The notes beneath the pieces are model-generated. The model saw nothing but the letters and a program-made list of their open reading frames with translations, was not told where the DNA came from and did no database searches. This document shows, in pieces, positions 1 through 8,620 of a stretch of DNA of 64,000 bases. The first letter of the stretch is position 1; every line of letters starts with the position of its first letter. The position numbers were made by a program, and so were the translations under genes. The DNA comes from Bacilli bacterium. Its GTDB lineage: Bacteria > Bacillota_I > Bacilli_A > ML615J-28 > CAG-313. The DNA is taken from assembly GCA_017937305.1 (NCBI GenBank), contig JAGBDV010000002.1:62001-126000 (forward strand), in the 5' to 3' direction.

Positions 1-660
1 TTCTAAAACAATAGGTTCTTGTAATTTCTTATGAAATACAATTAACATTAATAAAAGTGTAGTAAGTCCTGTAACAATAGTAGGAATAGCCATCTTCATA
101 AAATACTCTACAAAATCAATACCAAATGATGTTGCAATATATATATTTGTAGGATTGCCAATTATTAGCATCATACTCCAAGTATTAGCTGCAATAAATT
201 CTGCAATTAAATATGGGATAGGGTTTATCTTTGTATGACGTGCAAAATAACATATAAATGGAGTAAAGGTTAAAATAATAATGTCATTAGATGTAAATAC
301 TGTTAAAATACTAGTTAATGTATAAAGACTTAAGAATATATATATTTGTTTACCTTTTACATGATTAGTAACAACTGTTGCAAGATACTTAAAGAAGTTT
401 ACTTCATCTAAAAAGATTGAAAGTATTGTCATTGAAATAAATAAAATAAGTATTTGAAGTGGTCCAATCTTTGAACTTGTAAAATGTGTATAAAGTTCTG
501 ATATTGTTACCTCTTTAATAAGTAATAAAATAATTGCTCCAACAAGTGCTACAATCCAATATGTTTGTAGTTTAATTTTTTTAATTTTAATTTGAGGCAG
601 TAGTAAGCTTGATAGAATTATTAATAAAATTGTCGCTACTGCAATAATTAAAGAGGCCAT
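1..660 (-). CDS. ArsB/NhaD/SLC13-type ion transporter, partial (N-terminal 220 residues)
   Basis: The reading frame runs without a stop from the ATG at 660 to the window edge, so only the first 220 residues are here and the C-terminal half lies outside. The protein is very hydrophobic, with about six membrane segments. Near residue 165 it carries GNPTNIYIA, the Gly-Asn-Pro-Thr-Asn signature of the ion transporter superfamily (ArsB, NhaD, SLC13/CitMHS). The substrate cannot be told from this half: arsenite, Na+/H+ exchange and dicarboxylates are all possible. The start lies 3 bases after the stop of the upstream SGNH hydrolase gene, so the two are probably co-transcribed. No arsR or arsC gene is visible nearby, which gives no support for an arsenic role. 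Confidence 0.75.
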   Translation of the reverse strand, partial: MASLIIAVATILLIILSSLLLPQIKIKKIKLQTYWIVALVGAIILLLIKEVTISELYTHFTSSKIGPLQILILFISMTILSIFLDEVNFFKYLATVVTNHVKGKQIYIFLSLYTLTSILTVFTSNDIIILTFTPFICYFARHTKINPIPYLIAEFIAANTWSMMLIIGNPTNIYIATSFGIDFVEYFMKMAIPTIVTGLTTLLLMLIVFHKKLQEPIVLE

Positions 661-663
661 GTT

Positions 664-1965
664 TTAAGCCTCTTTTTCCATATCAGCACAAAGTGCACGA
701 TAGAATACATCACCAATTTGTAGGTAGCCTTCCATTGTAGGATGTACACCGTTAGTACCAATACGCTCTAATTTTTCATTACGATTGTTAACCTTAAGCA
801 TTGCCGCAGGCATATTGTTTTCAACATCAAATTGTGCTTTCATATCAATATATCTGCAGAAGTCTTTATATTCTTCCCTCTTACATAAGTTTTCTAAATA
901 TAAATCATAATTAAATGCAGTTGTTACTTCTCCAAAAACATCAGAATAGAATCCACTTGCACCATAGTTTGCTGCAATACCACCATCAATAGAAGGTGAA
1001 TGAATTCCAATAAGTCTAACCTTAATATTTGGGAAGTCTATTTTTGCACGATTAATAAATTCTACAATAAATGGTTCAAAGTGTGAGAAATCTTCATTAA
1101 ATGGTTTATATTGACCATTCCAAGTAAGAAGTACATATAAATAGTCGATTCCTTCAAAGTTATTATCTAAACAATATTTTTTAAAATTAGGCCCATCAAG
1201 CTCTTCATCATAGAATGGATTACCTTTTTCAAAGTAATATTTAGAAACTTTAATATCAGTTGTATGAATACCACCATCGACATTAGTAAATACATCTCCA
1301 ACAGTAGGTAGACATGAATAGTTACCAGGACCACGTTTGAATTTAAGTTTCTTTTCTTCAATAGATTCTAAAACCCACTTTAAATTATTAGATTCCCATG
1401 TTGAATGCTGATCATTTTCATCTAAGTTATGACTTTCTACTTCAATCCATACAGATGATGTTGTTGAAACTGCTTCATTTTTTACAAAGTGACGCCATTG
1501 CCAACCACCATAGCCTTCATATCCTACTTCTTCTTTTTGCATTGTTCCAATGAAATTTAAAGAATCTTTAAATCCAAGTCCAACAGGAGCACCATCATCT
1601 TTAGTAAATCTTCTAAAACCTTCATATGGCCATACACCATTAAATGTGATAGAGTCTCCAACACATAAAATATTCATTTTCTTTTTTGGTCGAGCTGGTT
1701 TTACAACATGAAGATTAGTTGTAGCAGTATCAATCGCATTTCCAAAATCATCATATAATGTAATTGTAAGAGGGTAATCTCCTTCATCACCTGTGCTAGG
1801 TGTATATGTATAATATCTTGGGTAAGGTCTACCTTTAGGGGATGTTACATATATATAATATTTATATGGATTCATACTTCTAACTACACCACGATAGAAT
1901 AGTTCAAATGTATCACCAATAACTAAATCATAATTTTCTGCTAAATATAATAGTTTTTTATTCAT
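664..1965 (-). CDS. SGNH/GDSL-type hydrolase with N-terminal beta-sandwich domain
   Basis: A 433-residue protein. Residues 1-95 look like an Ig-like beta domain ending in a Pro/Lys-rich linker. The rest is an SGNH hydrolase: block I is CVGDSIT with nucleophile Ser105, a Gly-rich GYGGWQW segment follows, a TWNGQ segment may supply the block III Asn, and NGVHP near His408 is the catalytic His block. Family members are esterases or deacetylases acting on lipids or sugar acetyl groups; the substrate here is unknown. No signal peptide or lipobox is seen, so the protein is probably cytoplasmic. An AAGGAG site lies upstream of the ATG. It is followed within 3 bases by the ion transporter gene. Confidence 0.8.
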   Translation of the reverse strand: MNKKLLYLAENYDLVIGDTFELFYRGVVRSMNPYKYYIYVTSPKGRPYPRYYTYTPSTGDEGDYPLTITLYDDFGNAIDTATTNLHVVKPARPKKKMNILCVGDSITFNGVWPYEGFRRFTKDDGAPVGLGFKDSLNFIGTMQKEEVGYEGYGGWQWRHFVKNEAVSTTSSVWIEVESHNLDENDQHSTWESNNLKWVLESIEEKKLKFKRGPGNYSCLPTVGDVFTNVDGGIHTTDIKVSKYYFEKGNPFYDEELDGPNFKKYCLDNNFEGIDYLYVLLTWNGQYKPFNEDFSHFEPFIVEFINRAKIDFPNIKVRLIGIHSPSIDGGIAANYGASGFYSDVFGEVTTAFNYDLYLENLCKREEYKDFCRYIDMKAQFDVENNMPAAMLKVNNRNEKLERIGTNGVHPTMEGYLQIGDVFYRALCADMEKEA

Positions 1966-2019
1966 AAGAATCTCCTTACTTTAAAATAATTCTTATATAG
2001 TTTAGCACATTTTAAGTTT

Positions 2020-2056
2020 TAGATAAAGAGAAAAGCCATATCTTTTAAAGATATGA
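2020..2056 (-). terminator. Rho-independent terminator left behind the subtilase remnant
   Basis: Perfect 9-bp arms at 2037-2045 and 2047-2055 (CATATCTTT/AAAGATATG), followed on the minus strand by a T-rich tract (GCTTTTCTCTTT). It sits just downstream of the broken subtilase, so it probably ended that gene. The tight one-base loop makes it imperfect as a terminator. Confidence 0.5.
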
Positions 2057-2060
2057 CTTC

Positions 2061-2410
2061 TTAAATTATTCTGTAATTATTAAATTGGTTTGTTTCAACT
2101 CCATTCGTAAAACCTCTACATCAATCATTTACTATTAAACTGGATAAATCAGGGTGATTACCATCAATTCCTGTATCCATAACTTGAAAAGGTTTCCTTA
2201 TTATACTCAATATCACTATTTGAACTATTTTTATTTAAAACCAATAAAACCATATTATCAGAAAAAGTATCATCTAACGTTACATTACAATATAGTTTTT
2301 CTTCTAATATTGTTTAAGCCAATAAATTGTTTTTAATACTAAATAATATAAAGATTGATAATATAATAAAAAAATCAAATTAACGCTTTATTGAATATTC
2401 TTTTATTCAT
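2061..2410 (-). pseudogene. Decayed S8 (subtilisin-like) peptidase fragment
   Basis: No intact frame exists, but minus-strand reading gives recognisable pieces in different frames. There is an ATG with a hydrophobic start, then a frame containing NVTLDDTFSDNMVLLVLN, typical of the pro-region of Mollicutes-type subtilases. The stretch MDTGIDGNHPDLSS follows, which is the catalytic Asp motif (D-T/S-G-I-D...H-P-D-L) of S8 peptidases, then SLIVND, a stop and RGFTNGVET. Several stops and at least one frameshift break it, and the His and Ser parts of the triad are missing. It is therefore a truncated, decayed gene. Its terminator-like hairpin remains at 2020-2056 and the next gene upstream is a small lipoprotein. 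Confidence 0.72.
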
Positions 2411-2446
2411 AAATAAACATCCTTTGCTTTACACTTAATCTATATG

Positions 2447-2905
2447 CTAATAATAACAATCTAACTGATCTAATATTTCCTTAGTAATCATCCCTTCATC
2501 GCATGCATCTATTAATGTATGATAAGTATTTTCATAATAAACACTTATAATTTCAGGTAGGAATTTTATTTTATATGAAATATTTTCGATAAAACATCCA
2601 TAATATGGAAGATCAAAATCATAATAAGGCTGTATCTGACGACTAATAACATCACCTAGTATTACAGCTATATGAACACCATCGAAATTTCCAAAATACT
2701 GTTTTATAATAATATCATCAATGTTTTTTGAATATGACGGATTTTTTAAAGTGTGATAACTAATAACACATTGTTTTATATATGTTTCTGTTTCTTTACT
2801 TAATGTTACTTCTTCGTTTTTTGTTTTACAATTTTTGTTACCATCACATCCAAATAAACACATTATAAAAACTAAACTTATACAAAAGATAAATAATCTT
2901 TTCAT
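2447..2905 (-). CDS. Small lipoprotein of unknown function
   Basis: A 152-residue protein starting with a lipoprotein signal: Lys/Arg at positions 2-3, a hydrophobic core, and the lipobox CLFGC with the lipid-bearing Cys at about residue 20. After it comes a Lys/Glu-rich linker and a compact domain of about 110 residues that I do not recognise. A clear AGGAG site precedes the ATG. It stands alone between the decayed subtilase and the YqeY operon. It might have served as a partner of the lost protease, but that is only suggested by position. Confidence 0.6.
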   Translation of the reverse strand: MKRLFIFCISLVFIMCLFGCDGNKNCKTKNEEVTLSKETETYIKQCVISYHTLKNPSYSKNIDDIIIKQYFGNFDGVHIAVILGDVISRQIQPYYDFDLPYYGCFIENISYKIKFLPEIISVYYENTYHTLIDACDEGMITKEILDQLDCYY

Positions 2906-3035
2906 TCTATATCACTCCTTTCAAGGTTATTAACTTTATTACTTAATAATATATTTTAAAGATAATTACCATATTTAACAAATAAATCTTAATCATATAT
3001 AATACATTCCTTTATTTATATTATATGTTATAAAT

Positions 3036-3066
3036 ACAAAAAACTCTCTTATTACTAAGAGAGTTA
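3036..3066 (-). terminator. Rho-independent terminator of the six-gene operon
   Basis: Perfect 9-bp arms AACTCTCTT (3042-3050) and AAGAGAGTT (3057-3065), followed on the minus strand by a T run. It ends the operon that finishes with yqeY. Confidence 0.8.
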
Positions 3067-3089
3067 AAATTTTTAAATTAATCTAAAGA

Positions 3090-3130
3090 CATACTTTAAG
3101 TTAATTATTTTTTAACTATCTTAGAGTATG
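3090..3130. repeat. Imperfect inverted repeat downstream of yqeY
   Basis: CATACTTTAAGTTAA (3090-3104) pairs imperfectly with TTAACTATCTTAGAGTATG (3112-3130), with a short A/T loop. It lies between the yqeY stop and the operon terminator. It could be an mRNA 3' end structure or a small degenerate mobile repeat. Nothing else coding is seen in 3067-3189. Confidence 0.35.
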
Positions 3131-3189
3131 AGATTTTTGCCCCACATTATTATTACACAATATATATAATATTATGTCAAATAATTTTA

Positions 3190-3615
3190 TTACTTACATT
3201 CATTAGCTAGTTTATTAACTAACTTCATGTCACATTTACCTAAATAATTAAGTTTGAAATGTTTCATAATATTAGGCATTGATTTATCTTCTAAAGAATT
3301 AATGATTTCTTTTATTTCTTCTTCTGTTAGTTTTGCAGGAAGATATGCTTCTAGAATTTGTTTTTGTTTTATTAATTCTTCTACTTTTTCTAATCTATTT
3401 GCATTTTTAAATGCAAGAATTTCTTCATCTAGTTCTTTAATTACTTTATTTATTACTAGTAATACATCATCATCAGTTAATGATTCATTTTTAGTTCTTT
3501 TTTCAATTTCTGCTAGTTTTACTTTACCTGTTACAATTTGAAGTACACTTCTTTTAAGTGTATCTTTAGTTTTTAAAGCTTCCATTTGGGCTTTTTTTAA
3601 TTCATCAATTAACAT
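3190..3615 (-). CDS. yqeY: GatB/YqeY domain protein
   Basis: A 141-residue protein matching the usual YqeY length. It starts MLIDELKKAQMEALKTKD, the typical opening of this helical family, and has the K-R-x-x-L-Q segment and the YLPAKLTEEEI segment after a Lys/Glu-rich coiled region. The domain resembles the C-terminal tRNA-binding part of GatB and is thought to bind tRNA or act near amidated aminoacyl-tRNA; no precise function is established. An AGGAGG site lies upstream. It is the last gene of an operon running from 7217 down to 3190, 12 bases after the nitroreductase gene. Confidence 0.88.
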   Translation of the reverse strand: MLIDELKKAQMEALKTKDTLKRSVLQIVTGKVKLAEIEKRTKNESLTDDDVLLVINKVIKELDEEILAFKNANRLEKVEELIKQKQILEAYLPAKLTEEEIKEIINSLEDKSMPNIMKHFKLNYLGKCDMKLVNKLANECK

Positions 3616-3627
3616 AAGTATTTCCTC

Positions 3628-4149
3628 CTATTTATAAATTACATAGTTTTCTTTTCTTGGTTTTGGTAAAACATCTGTTTTATCTTTTGGATAACCTAAG
3701 ATACAGTTTCCAATTCCTTTATATGATTCAGGAATTCCCCATTCTTTTAAAAGTTCTTTCCCTTCTTTTGTTTCAAACATTTCTTTAGCTCTGTGGATCC
3801 AGCAACTAGAAACTCCTACTGAATGGGCTGCATTCATTAAGTTTCCCATAACTAAACTTCCATCTTCTACATATGTTCTAACATTACTATCTGCAAGAAC
3901 TACTATAACAACTGGTGCATTATAGAATGGATCGTTTGTTGTTCCTAAGATAGATGCGTTTAAAAGAGATAATTTATCTCTTAATGCTTTATCTTTTACA
4001 ACAACCATTAATGCTGATTGTTTGTTCATACCACTAGCTGAATAAGTTGCAGCTGTAGTGATTTCATTTAATAAATAATCACTTACAAGTTCATCAGTAT
4101 AAGCTTTAATACTTCTTCTTGAAATAATTGTATTGATTGTTTCATTCAT
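3628..4149 (-). CDS. Nitroreductase-family FMN oxidoreductase
   Basis: A 173-residue protein of the single-domain nitroreductase fold. It opens with INTIISRRSIKAY, where the RRS motif contacts the FMN phosphate, and contains SASGMNKQS (FMN-binding loop), a GNLMNAAHSVGVSSCWIH helix region and GNCILGYP near the C-terminus. Family members reduce nitro compounds or quinones with NAD(P)H, usually as dimers in the cytoplasm; the natural substrate here is unknown. It starts one base after the stop of the upstream B-repeat gene, so translation is probably coupled. Confidence 0.9.
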   Translation of the reverse strand: MNETINTIISRRSIKAYTDELVSDYLLNEITTAATYSASGMNKQSALMVVVKDKALRDKLSLLNASILGTTNDPFYNAPVVIVVLADSNVRTYVEDGSLVMGNLMNAAHSVGVSSCWIHRAKEMFETKEGKELLKEWGIPESYKGIGNCILGYPKDKTDVLPKPRKENYVIYK

Positions 4150-4150
4150 T

Positions 4151-4909
4151 TTATGCAGGGTCTACTTTCTTCCAATCTTTAATATATACTTTTTTAATTT
4201 TCTTTTCTTCACTTCCCCAGTAGTCATAGAAGTCATGACGTTTAAGACGTGCATAAGCAACACTATCTGTTTCTTTTGCAGGTTCTGCATCTTCACTTTC
4301 GGAATTAAACCATCCTAAGAATTCATATCCAGCTACTCTAATTTTAGGAAGGCCTTCTTTTGGAAGACTACTCATAAATGTTCCAGGGATATTATCAATT
4401 GCGTATTTTACGCGATAGCTTTGCCAAAAATGTACTGTTTCAGCTGTATAATAGAAAAGTTTTGATGTATCAACAAGTGCTGCCCAACTTCCTACAAAGA
4501 AGTTATCTGCATAGTTATATGGATCCATACATGTACAACCTTCATCGTTTCTCCACCATGCAAAGAATGTGATTAAGAAGTTAATAAAATCTATATATTT
4601 GTTATTTTTCATACACCAACCAATAAATGTAGTTTCAGGTTCATTTTGTAAAGAACCATCCATTCTAGCTTCTAAGAAGTATTTGTGGAATGCAAATCCA
4701 ATTGCATAACAGTCTTTCATTCCACCTGCAAAAAAGTCTGCAAAGTTAACAAATTCTTCTGCATTATTAATATTATGTGCTTTTAAATCTTCTTCTCCAT
4801 TGTTTGCTTTAATAAAATTATAAAAATCAGTATAGAAACTTTTCTTTAAGCTTTCTTTAGACTCCCATAAGTCTACGTTTAATTCATGGTTAATATATTT
4901 ATAAATCAT
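4151..4909 (-). CDS. Leaderless helical-domain protein with a half InlB B-repeat
   Basis: A 252-residue protein with no signal peptide or membrane segment, rich in Trp, Tyr and Phe (FFAWWRNDEG) and with Cys residues in GCTCMDP. I do not recognise the main body (about 1-190) as a named family. It resembles the insert seen inside B-repeats of the amidase lipoproteins at 14791-18975 and 31430-34342: a DFYNFIKANNG opening is followed by a helical region, a short Pro-Lys linker and then GYEFLGWFNSE, the second half of an InlB B-repeat. It lies between the phosphopantetheinyl transferase and nitroreductase genes with 1-2 base gaps. Function unknown; a cytoplasmic version of a surface-protein module is unusual. 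Confidence 0.6.
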   Translation of the reverse strand: MIYKYINHELNVDLWESKESLKKSFYTDFYNFIKANNGEEDLKAHNINNAEEFVNFADFFAGGMKDCYAIGFAFHKYFLEARMDGSLQNEPETTFIGWCMKNNKYIDFINFLITFFAWWRNDEGCTCMDPYNYADNFFVGSWAALVDTSKLFYYTAETVHFWQSYRVKYAIDNIPGTFMSSLPKEGLPKIRVAGYEFLGWFNSESEDAEPAKETDSVAYARLKRHDFYDYWGSEEKKIKKVYIKDWKKVDPA

Positions 4910-4911
4910 TT

Positions 4912-5541
4912 TTATTTATTCCTTTCTAATAATTCTTTTGGTATATATCTTTCATCTATAGTAATAGACAAAGCGTTAGTTAAAGCTATCATATATTCAT
5001 TACTTGATATATTTATTTTTTTAAGTAGAACATCATCTTCTATAGATATATTAGAAGGGTTAAGTGTAATTGATGTTCCTAGTTTTTTTATATATGCTTC
5101 TTTTGAGGTCCATACTTCAAAGAAGTATATTTTTTTTGATTCTTTATTTAAACTTTGATAAGTGTTATATTCTAAATCATTCATAATACGTCTTGAAAGA
5201 GTATCTTTAACATCTTTGATAAGTTCTATATCAAGACCTATTTCTTCTTTAGATACTGTTAAAGCTATTATTCCATTTGAATGACTTAAACTAAAATATA
5301 GACTTGAATCTTTTATATAAGGTTTACCAGATTCATTGTAAATATATTCTATTTTGTCAATTTCTTGAAAGTAGGTGTTTTCTAAAACATCTGTAAGTAA
5401 TAAATGACTTCCTAATTGTTCTTTGATAAATAAAGTATTTTTACTTTTTTTGATTTTTTCTAATCTTCTTTTATCTATATTTTTATATAACGTTAAATCT
5501 GTTTTTAGATTATTTGCGTTTAGGATATATACAACTGCCAT
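4912..5541 (-). CDS. 4'-phosphopantetheinyl transferase (Sfp type)
   Basis: A 209-residue protein of Sfp/Gsp-type length. It has the three motifs of the family: GKPYI followed by YFSLSHS (P1/P1a), IGLDIELI (the Asp and Glu that bind Mg2+, P2) and WTSKEAYIKKLG (P3). The enzyme moves phosphopantetheine from CoA to carrier proteins, most likely acyl carrier protein here, in the cytoplasm. The ATG overlaps the stop of the asparaginase gene by one base (TAATG), which implies coupled translation. No polyketide or peptide synthetase is in the window, so a housekeeping ACP role is the simpler reading. Confidence 0.88.
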   Translation of the reverse strand: MAVVYILNANNLKTDLTLYKNIDKRRLEKIKKSKNTLFIKEQLGSHLLLTDVLENTYFQEIDKIEYIYNESGKPYIKDSSLYFSLSHSNGIIALTVSKEEIGLDIELIKDVKDTLSRRIMNDLEYNTYQSLNKESKKIYFFEVWTSKEAYIKKLGTSITLNPSNISIEDDVLLKKINISSNEYMIALTNALSITIDERYIPKELLERNK

Positions 5542-6545
5542 TATTCTTTACCTTTATATAAAATATCATAATTTATTGTTGTATAAAATAGTTCTTTAAT
5601 TTTATTTATATCATTTGTTAGTGATAATATCCACATCATTTTTGTTAAGACACTTGGTAAGTTCATATCAAAGGCTTCTAAGAAAGATAGTTTTTCTTTT
5701 GTTCTTAGTGCTACATGATAGATTGACATATCAGATCCTTCTTGTTGAACTTGTGTAGCCATGACAAGTATTTTACCTTGTTTTAGCCAATATTCAATAG
5801 TTCCTAAAATACTATAAGTATCACGATTTGGTATACCACCTGTACCATAACTAGATACTATTACAGCATCATTTTCTTTAAAATATGCATCAATAATATT
5901 TTTATTCATTCCAGGGGTAAGCGTTACAATAGATACTTTTTCATTTAGCTTATTATAAAATTTAACATTTTCTTTTATCTCTTGATATATATATTGGAAT
6001 ATATTCCCGTCAACTATTTTTGCAAGTTCAGGTAGATTAATTGAGTTAAATGCATTAAAACTCTTACTTCTAATCTTTTGAGCTTTTGTACCTGCGATTA
6101 CTTTTCCATCAAATACAACTACAACACCACATGCTTTATCACTTACTGCATATCTAAAACTATCTACTAAATTGTTTCTTGCATCAGTAGAATCTGTACT
6201 AATTGGTTTTTGAGCACCAGTTAATACAATTGGTTTTTTAGAGTTTTGAATTAAGTATGACAGTGCTGATGCAGTATAAGATAATGTATCAGTTCCATGA
6301 CATATTACAAACCCATCATAAGAGTCATAATTTTCCTTAATACACTCTGCAATTTTAATCCAATCTGAAGGAAGCATATCAGTTGAATCTATACACATTA
6401 AGTTAAGTCCAGTAGGATTACAAAATGTTTTTACTACTTCAACTTCATTAAGTAATTCTTCTGGTGTTGCGTGGGGAATGAGTCCAGATGAAGTTTTAAT
6501 GCACGCAATAGTTCCACCAGTTGTAATTAATAATATTTTTTTCAT
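5541..6545 (-). CDS. ansA: L-asparaginase, type I
   Basis: The protein, about 334 residues, has the two catalytic Thr motifs of bacterial asparaginases: ITTGGTIAC near the N-terminus and CHGTDTLSY near residue 85. It hydrolyses asparagine to aspartate and ammonia. No signal peptide is present, so it is the cytoplasmic type I form. I chose the ATG at 6545 rather than the GTG at 6554, because that GTG is part of the AGGTG ribosome site. It is the second gene of the operon. Confidence 0.9.
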   Translation of the reverse strand: MKKILLITTGGTIACIKTSSGLIPHATPEELLNEVEVVKTFCNPTGLNLMCIDSTDMLPSDWIKIAECIKENYDSYDGFVICHGTDTLSYTASALSYLIQNSKKPIVLTGAQKPISTDSTDARNNLVDSFRYAVSDKACGVVVVFDGKVIAGTKAQKIRSKSFNAFNSINLPELAKIVDGNIFQYIYQEIKENVKFYNKLNEKVSIVTLTPGMNKNIIDAYFKENDAVIVSSYGTGGIPNRDTYSILGTIEYWLKQGKILVMATQVQQEGSDMSIYHVALRTKEKLSFLEAFDMNLPSVLTKMMWILSLTNDINKIKELFYTTINYDILYKGKE

Positions 6546-6554
6546 GTTATTCAC

Positions 6555-7217
6555 CTAGTTAATTTTATCAATAAGTTCTTGATAATCTTTTATATAAAAA
6601 TTAGCTATTTCTAGTTTTTCTTTTTCTTCTTTACAAGTTTGTTCATAAACTGCACATGTAATAAAACCAGCTTTACTTGCGGTATTTAAAGCCATTAATA
6701 AATCCTCAAATACCATACAATTAGATATATCTACTCCTAATTTTTTAGCTGCTTCTAAATATATAGTTGGTTTATCTTTACCATCTTTAAAATGATTAAC
6801 TTCTAGGATAAAATCAAATAAATCATATATACCATTTCTTTCTAAACATTTCTTATAACAATCTTCATCATTAGCTGTTGCAGCACAAAATGGAATATTA
6901 TGCTCTTTTAATAACATTAAGAATTCTTTTACATGAGGTTTTAAAACTACTTCATTAGCGTATAGTTCTAAAACACCATTTTTCCATTCTTTGATTATAT
7001 CTTCTTTTTTCTCATTTAAATTAAATCTTTTAATTGTATATTCTGCAGCTTTATCAAGACCAATATGTCCAATTGCTTCTTGATAATCTTTTGGCATTTC
7101 CATATTTCTTTTTGAGAAAAATCTAATATCAACCTCTCCCCAAATTCCACATGAATCAATGAGTGTGCCATCTATATCAAATATAACGCCTTTTATTTCT
7201 AAATTATCTATTTTCAT
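6555..7217 (-). CDS. HAD-superfamily phosphatase, beta-phosphoglucomutase-like
   Basis: A 220-residue HAD hydrolase. Motif I is FDIDGTLID with the nucleophile Asp14, motif II is the Thr in AATANDE, motif III is a Lys near GKDKPTIYLEAAKKLG, and motif IV is MVFEDL. A helical cap of about 70 residues sits between motifs I and II, as in beta-phosphoglucomutase and many sugar or nucleotide phosphatases. Substrate unknown. GAGGT lies upstream of the ATG. It is the first gene of the operon down to yqeY, and the next gene follows after about 9 bases. Confidence 0.85.
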   Translation of the reverse strand: MKIDNLEIKGVIFDIDGTLIDSCGIWGEVDIRFFSKRNMEMPKDYQEAIGHIGLDKAAEYTIKRFNLNEKKEDIIKEWKNGVLELYANEVVLKPHVKEFLMLLKEHNIPFCAATANDEDCYKKCLERNGIYDLFDFILEVNHFKDGKDKPTIYLEAAKKLGVDISNCMVFEDLLMALNTASKAGFITCAVYEQTCKEEKEKLEIANFYIKDYQELIDKIN

Positions 7218-7324
7218 ATTATACCTCGAATTTATTCTATTATACCATATAATGGAAGTTTTTAACTTAAATTAAATATTTTTTTAAAATAAAAGAGCAA
7301 TTTTAATATCTCACGCGATTATAT

Positions 7325-7358
7325 AAAAAAACATCTATAGATTTCTCTATAGATGTTT
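7325..7358 (-). terminator. Rho-independent terminator of gapA
   Basis: Perfect 11-bp arms AACATCTATAG (7330-7340) and CTATAGATGTT (7347-7357), followed on the minus strand by a T run. It lies just past the gapA stop. Confidence 0.85.
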
Positions 7359-7367
7359 AGTTTTTAA

Positions 7368-8441
7368 TTAGCAGTTTTCTGCAAAGTATTTGATTGTTCT
7401 AACCATTTGGCTAGTGTATGAGTTTTCATTGTCATACCAAGAAACTACTTGAACTTGATATAAGCCATTTCCAAGTGGAGCAACCATAGTTTGAGTAGCA
7501 TCAAATAATGAACCAAATCTCATACCAATTACATCTGAAGAAACGATTGGATCTTCATTGTAACCATAAGATTCGCTAGCAGCAGCTTTCATAGCAGCAT
7601 TGATAGCTTCTTTAGTAACGTCTTCACCTTTAACAACAGCTGTTAAAATAGTTGTTGAACCTGTAGGAACTGGAACACGTTGTGCAGCACCGATTAATTT
7701 ACCATTAAGTTCAGGAATAACTAAACCGATTGCTTTAGCAGCACCTGTTGAGTTAGGAACGATGTTAGCAGCACCAGCACGAGCTCTTCTTAAATCACCT
7801 TTTCTATGTGGTCCATCAAGAATCATTTGGTCACCAGTATAAGCATGAATAGTAGCCATGATACCAGATTGAATTTCTGCATAATCATTTAAAGCTTTAG
7901 CCATAGGAGCTAAACAGTTAGTTGTACAAGAAGCAGCAGAGATAATGTTGTCTTCTTTAGTTAAGATGTTTTCGTTAACACCATAAACAACTGTTGGTAA
8001 ATCATTTCCAGCAGGAGCAGAAATAACTACTTTCTTAGCACCAGCATCGATGTGAGCTTGTGATTTAGCTTTTGAACAATAGAAACCAGTACATTCTAAT
8101 ACTACATCTACGTCTAATTCTCCCCAAGGAAGATTTTGTGCTTTAGGTTCAGCATAAATTGTAATTTCTTTTCCATCTACAGTAATAGATCCTGGAACAA
8201 CTACAGTTTTGCCATCTTCAGCAAATTCAGGTTCTTTTGAAGAAACTGTGTGTAAGTTTTCACCGATGTAACCAGCATAACCACCTTGTGCAGTGTCATA
8301 CTTTAATAAGTTTGCAAGCATTTTAGGACTAGTTAAGTCATTGATAGCTACGATTTCGTAACCTTCTGCACCAAACATTTGTCTGAATGCTAAACGACCA
8401 ATACGACCAAATCCATTAATCGCTACTTTTACATTTGCCAT
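7368..8441 (-). CDS. gapA: Glyceraldehyde-3-phosphate dehydrogenase, type I
   Basis: A 357-residue glycolytic enzyme that oxidises glyceraldehyde 3-phosphate to 1,3-bisphosphoglycerate. It has the Rossmann start INGFGRIGR, the catalytic motif [12 protein letters not shown] with Cys172, HAYTGDQ and the C-terminal WYDNENSYT. It is about 20 residues longer than the common 335, with an insertion around residues 53-85 before the ITVDGK strand. Asp35 in the AINDLT segment suggests NAD+ as cofactor. An AGGAGG site precedes the ATG, and it has its own promoter and terminator, so it is a single-gene unit. Confidence 0.96.
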   Translation of the reverse strand: MANVKVAINGFGRIGRLAFRQMFGAEGYEIVAINDLTSPKMLANLLKYDTAQGGYAGYIGENLHTVSSKEPEFAEDGKTVVVPGSITVDGKEITIYAEPKAQNLPWGELDVDVVLECTGFYCSKAKSQAHIDAGAKKVVISAPAGNDLPTVVYGVNENILTKEDNIISAASCTTNCLAPMAKALNDYAEIQSGIMATIHAYTGDQMILDGPHRKGDLRRARAGAANIVPNSTGAAKAIGLVIPELNGKLIGAAQRVPVPTGSTTILTAVVKGEDVTKEAINAAMKAAASESYGYNEDPIVSSDVIGMRFGSLFDATQTMVAPLGNGLYQVQVVSWYDNENSYTSQMVRTIKYFAENC

Positions 8442-8494
8442 TTTTATATTCCTCCTAATTAATTATAAATTTATAAAATGGTTTTACAATATAT

Positions 8495-8523
8495 ATTTTA
8501 CCACTTTTTGTAAAATTATTCAA
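8495..8523 (-). promoter_or_regulatory. gapA promoter with overlapping inverted repeat
   Basis: On the minus strand: -35 TTGAAT (8518-8523), a 17-base spacer and -10 TAAAAT (8495-8500). A perfect inverted repeat, ATTTTAC-N8-GTAAAAT (8495-8516), fills the spacer and -10. Its position suits a repressor operator, but the regulator is unknown. Confidence 0.55.
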
Positions 8524-8620
8524 TTGTTTTACTTATTTACAAAATGATATATATTTTATTAATGCATCTTTTTCTTTTATTTGTCAAAAAGTGTTATAAT
8601 TATTATTACGAGGTGATATA

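Noticed and set aside
2154-2336. A 60-codon plus-strand frame rich in Tyr and Ile
   Set aside because: It is antisense to the recognisable subtilase remnant and has no ribosome site.
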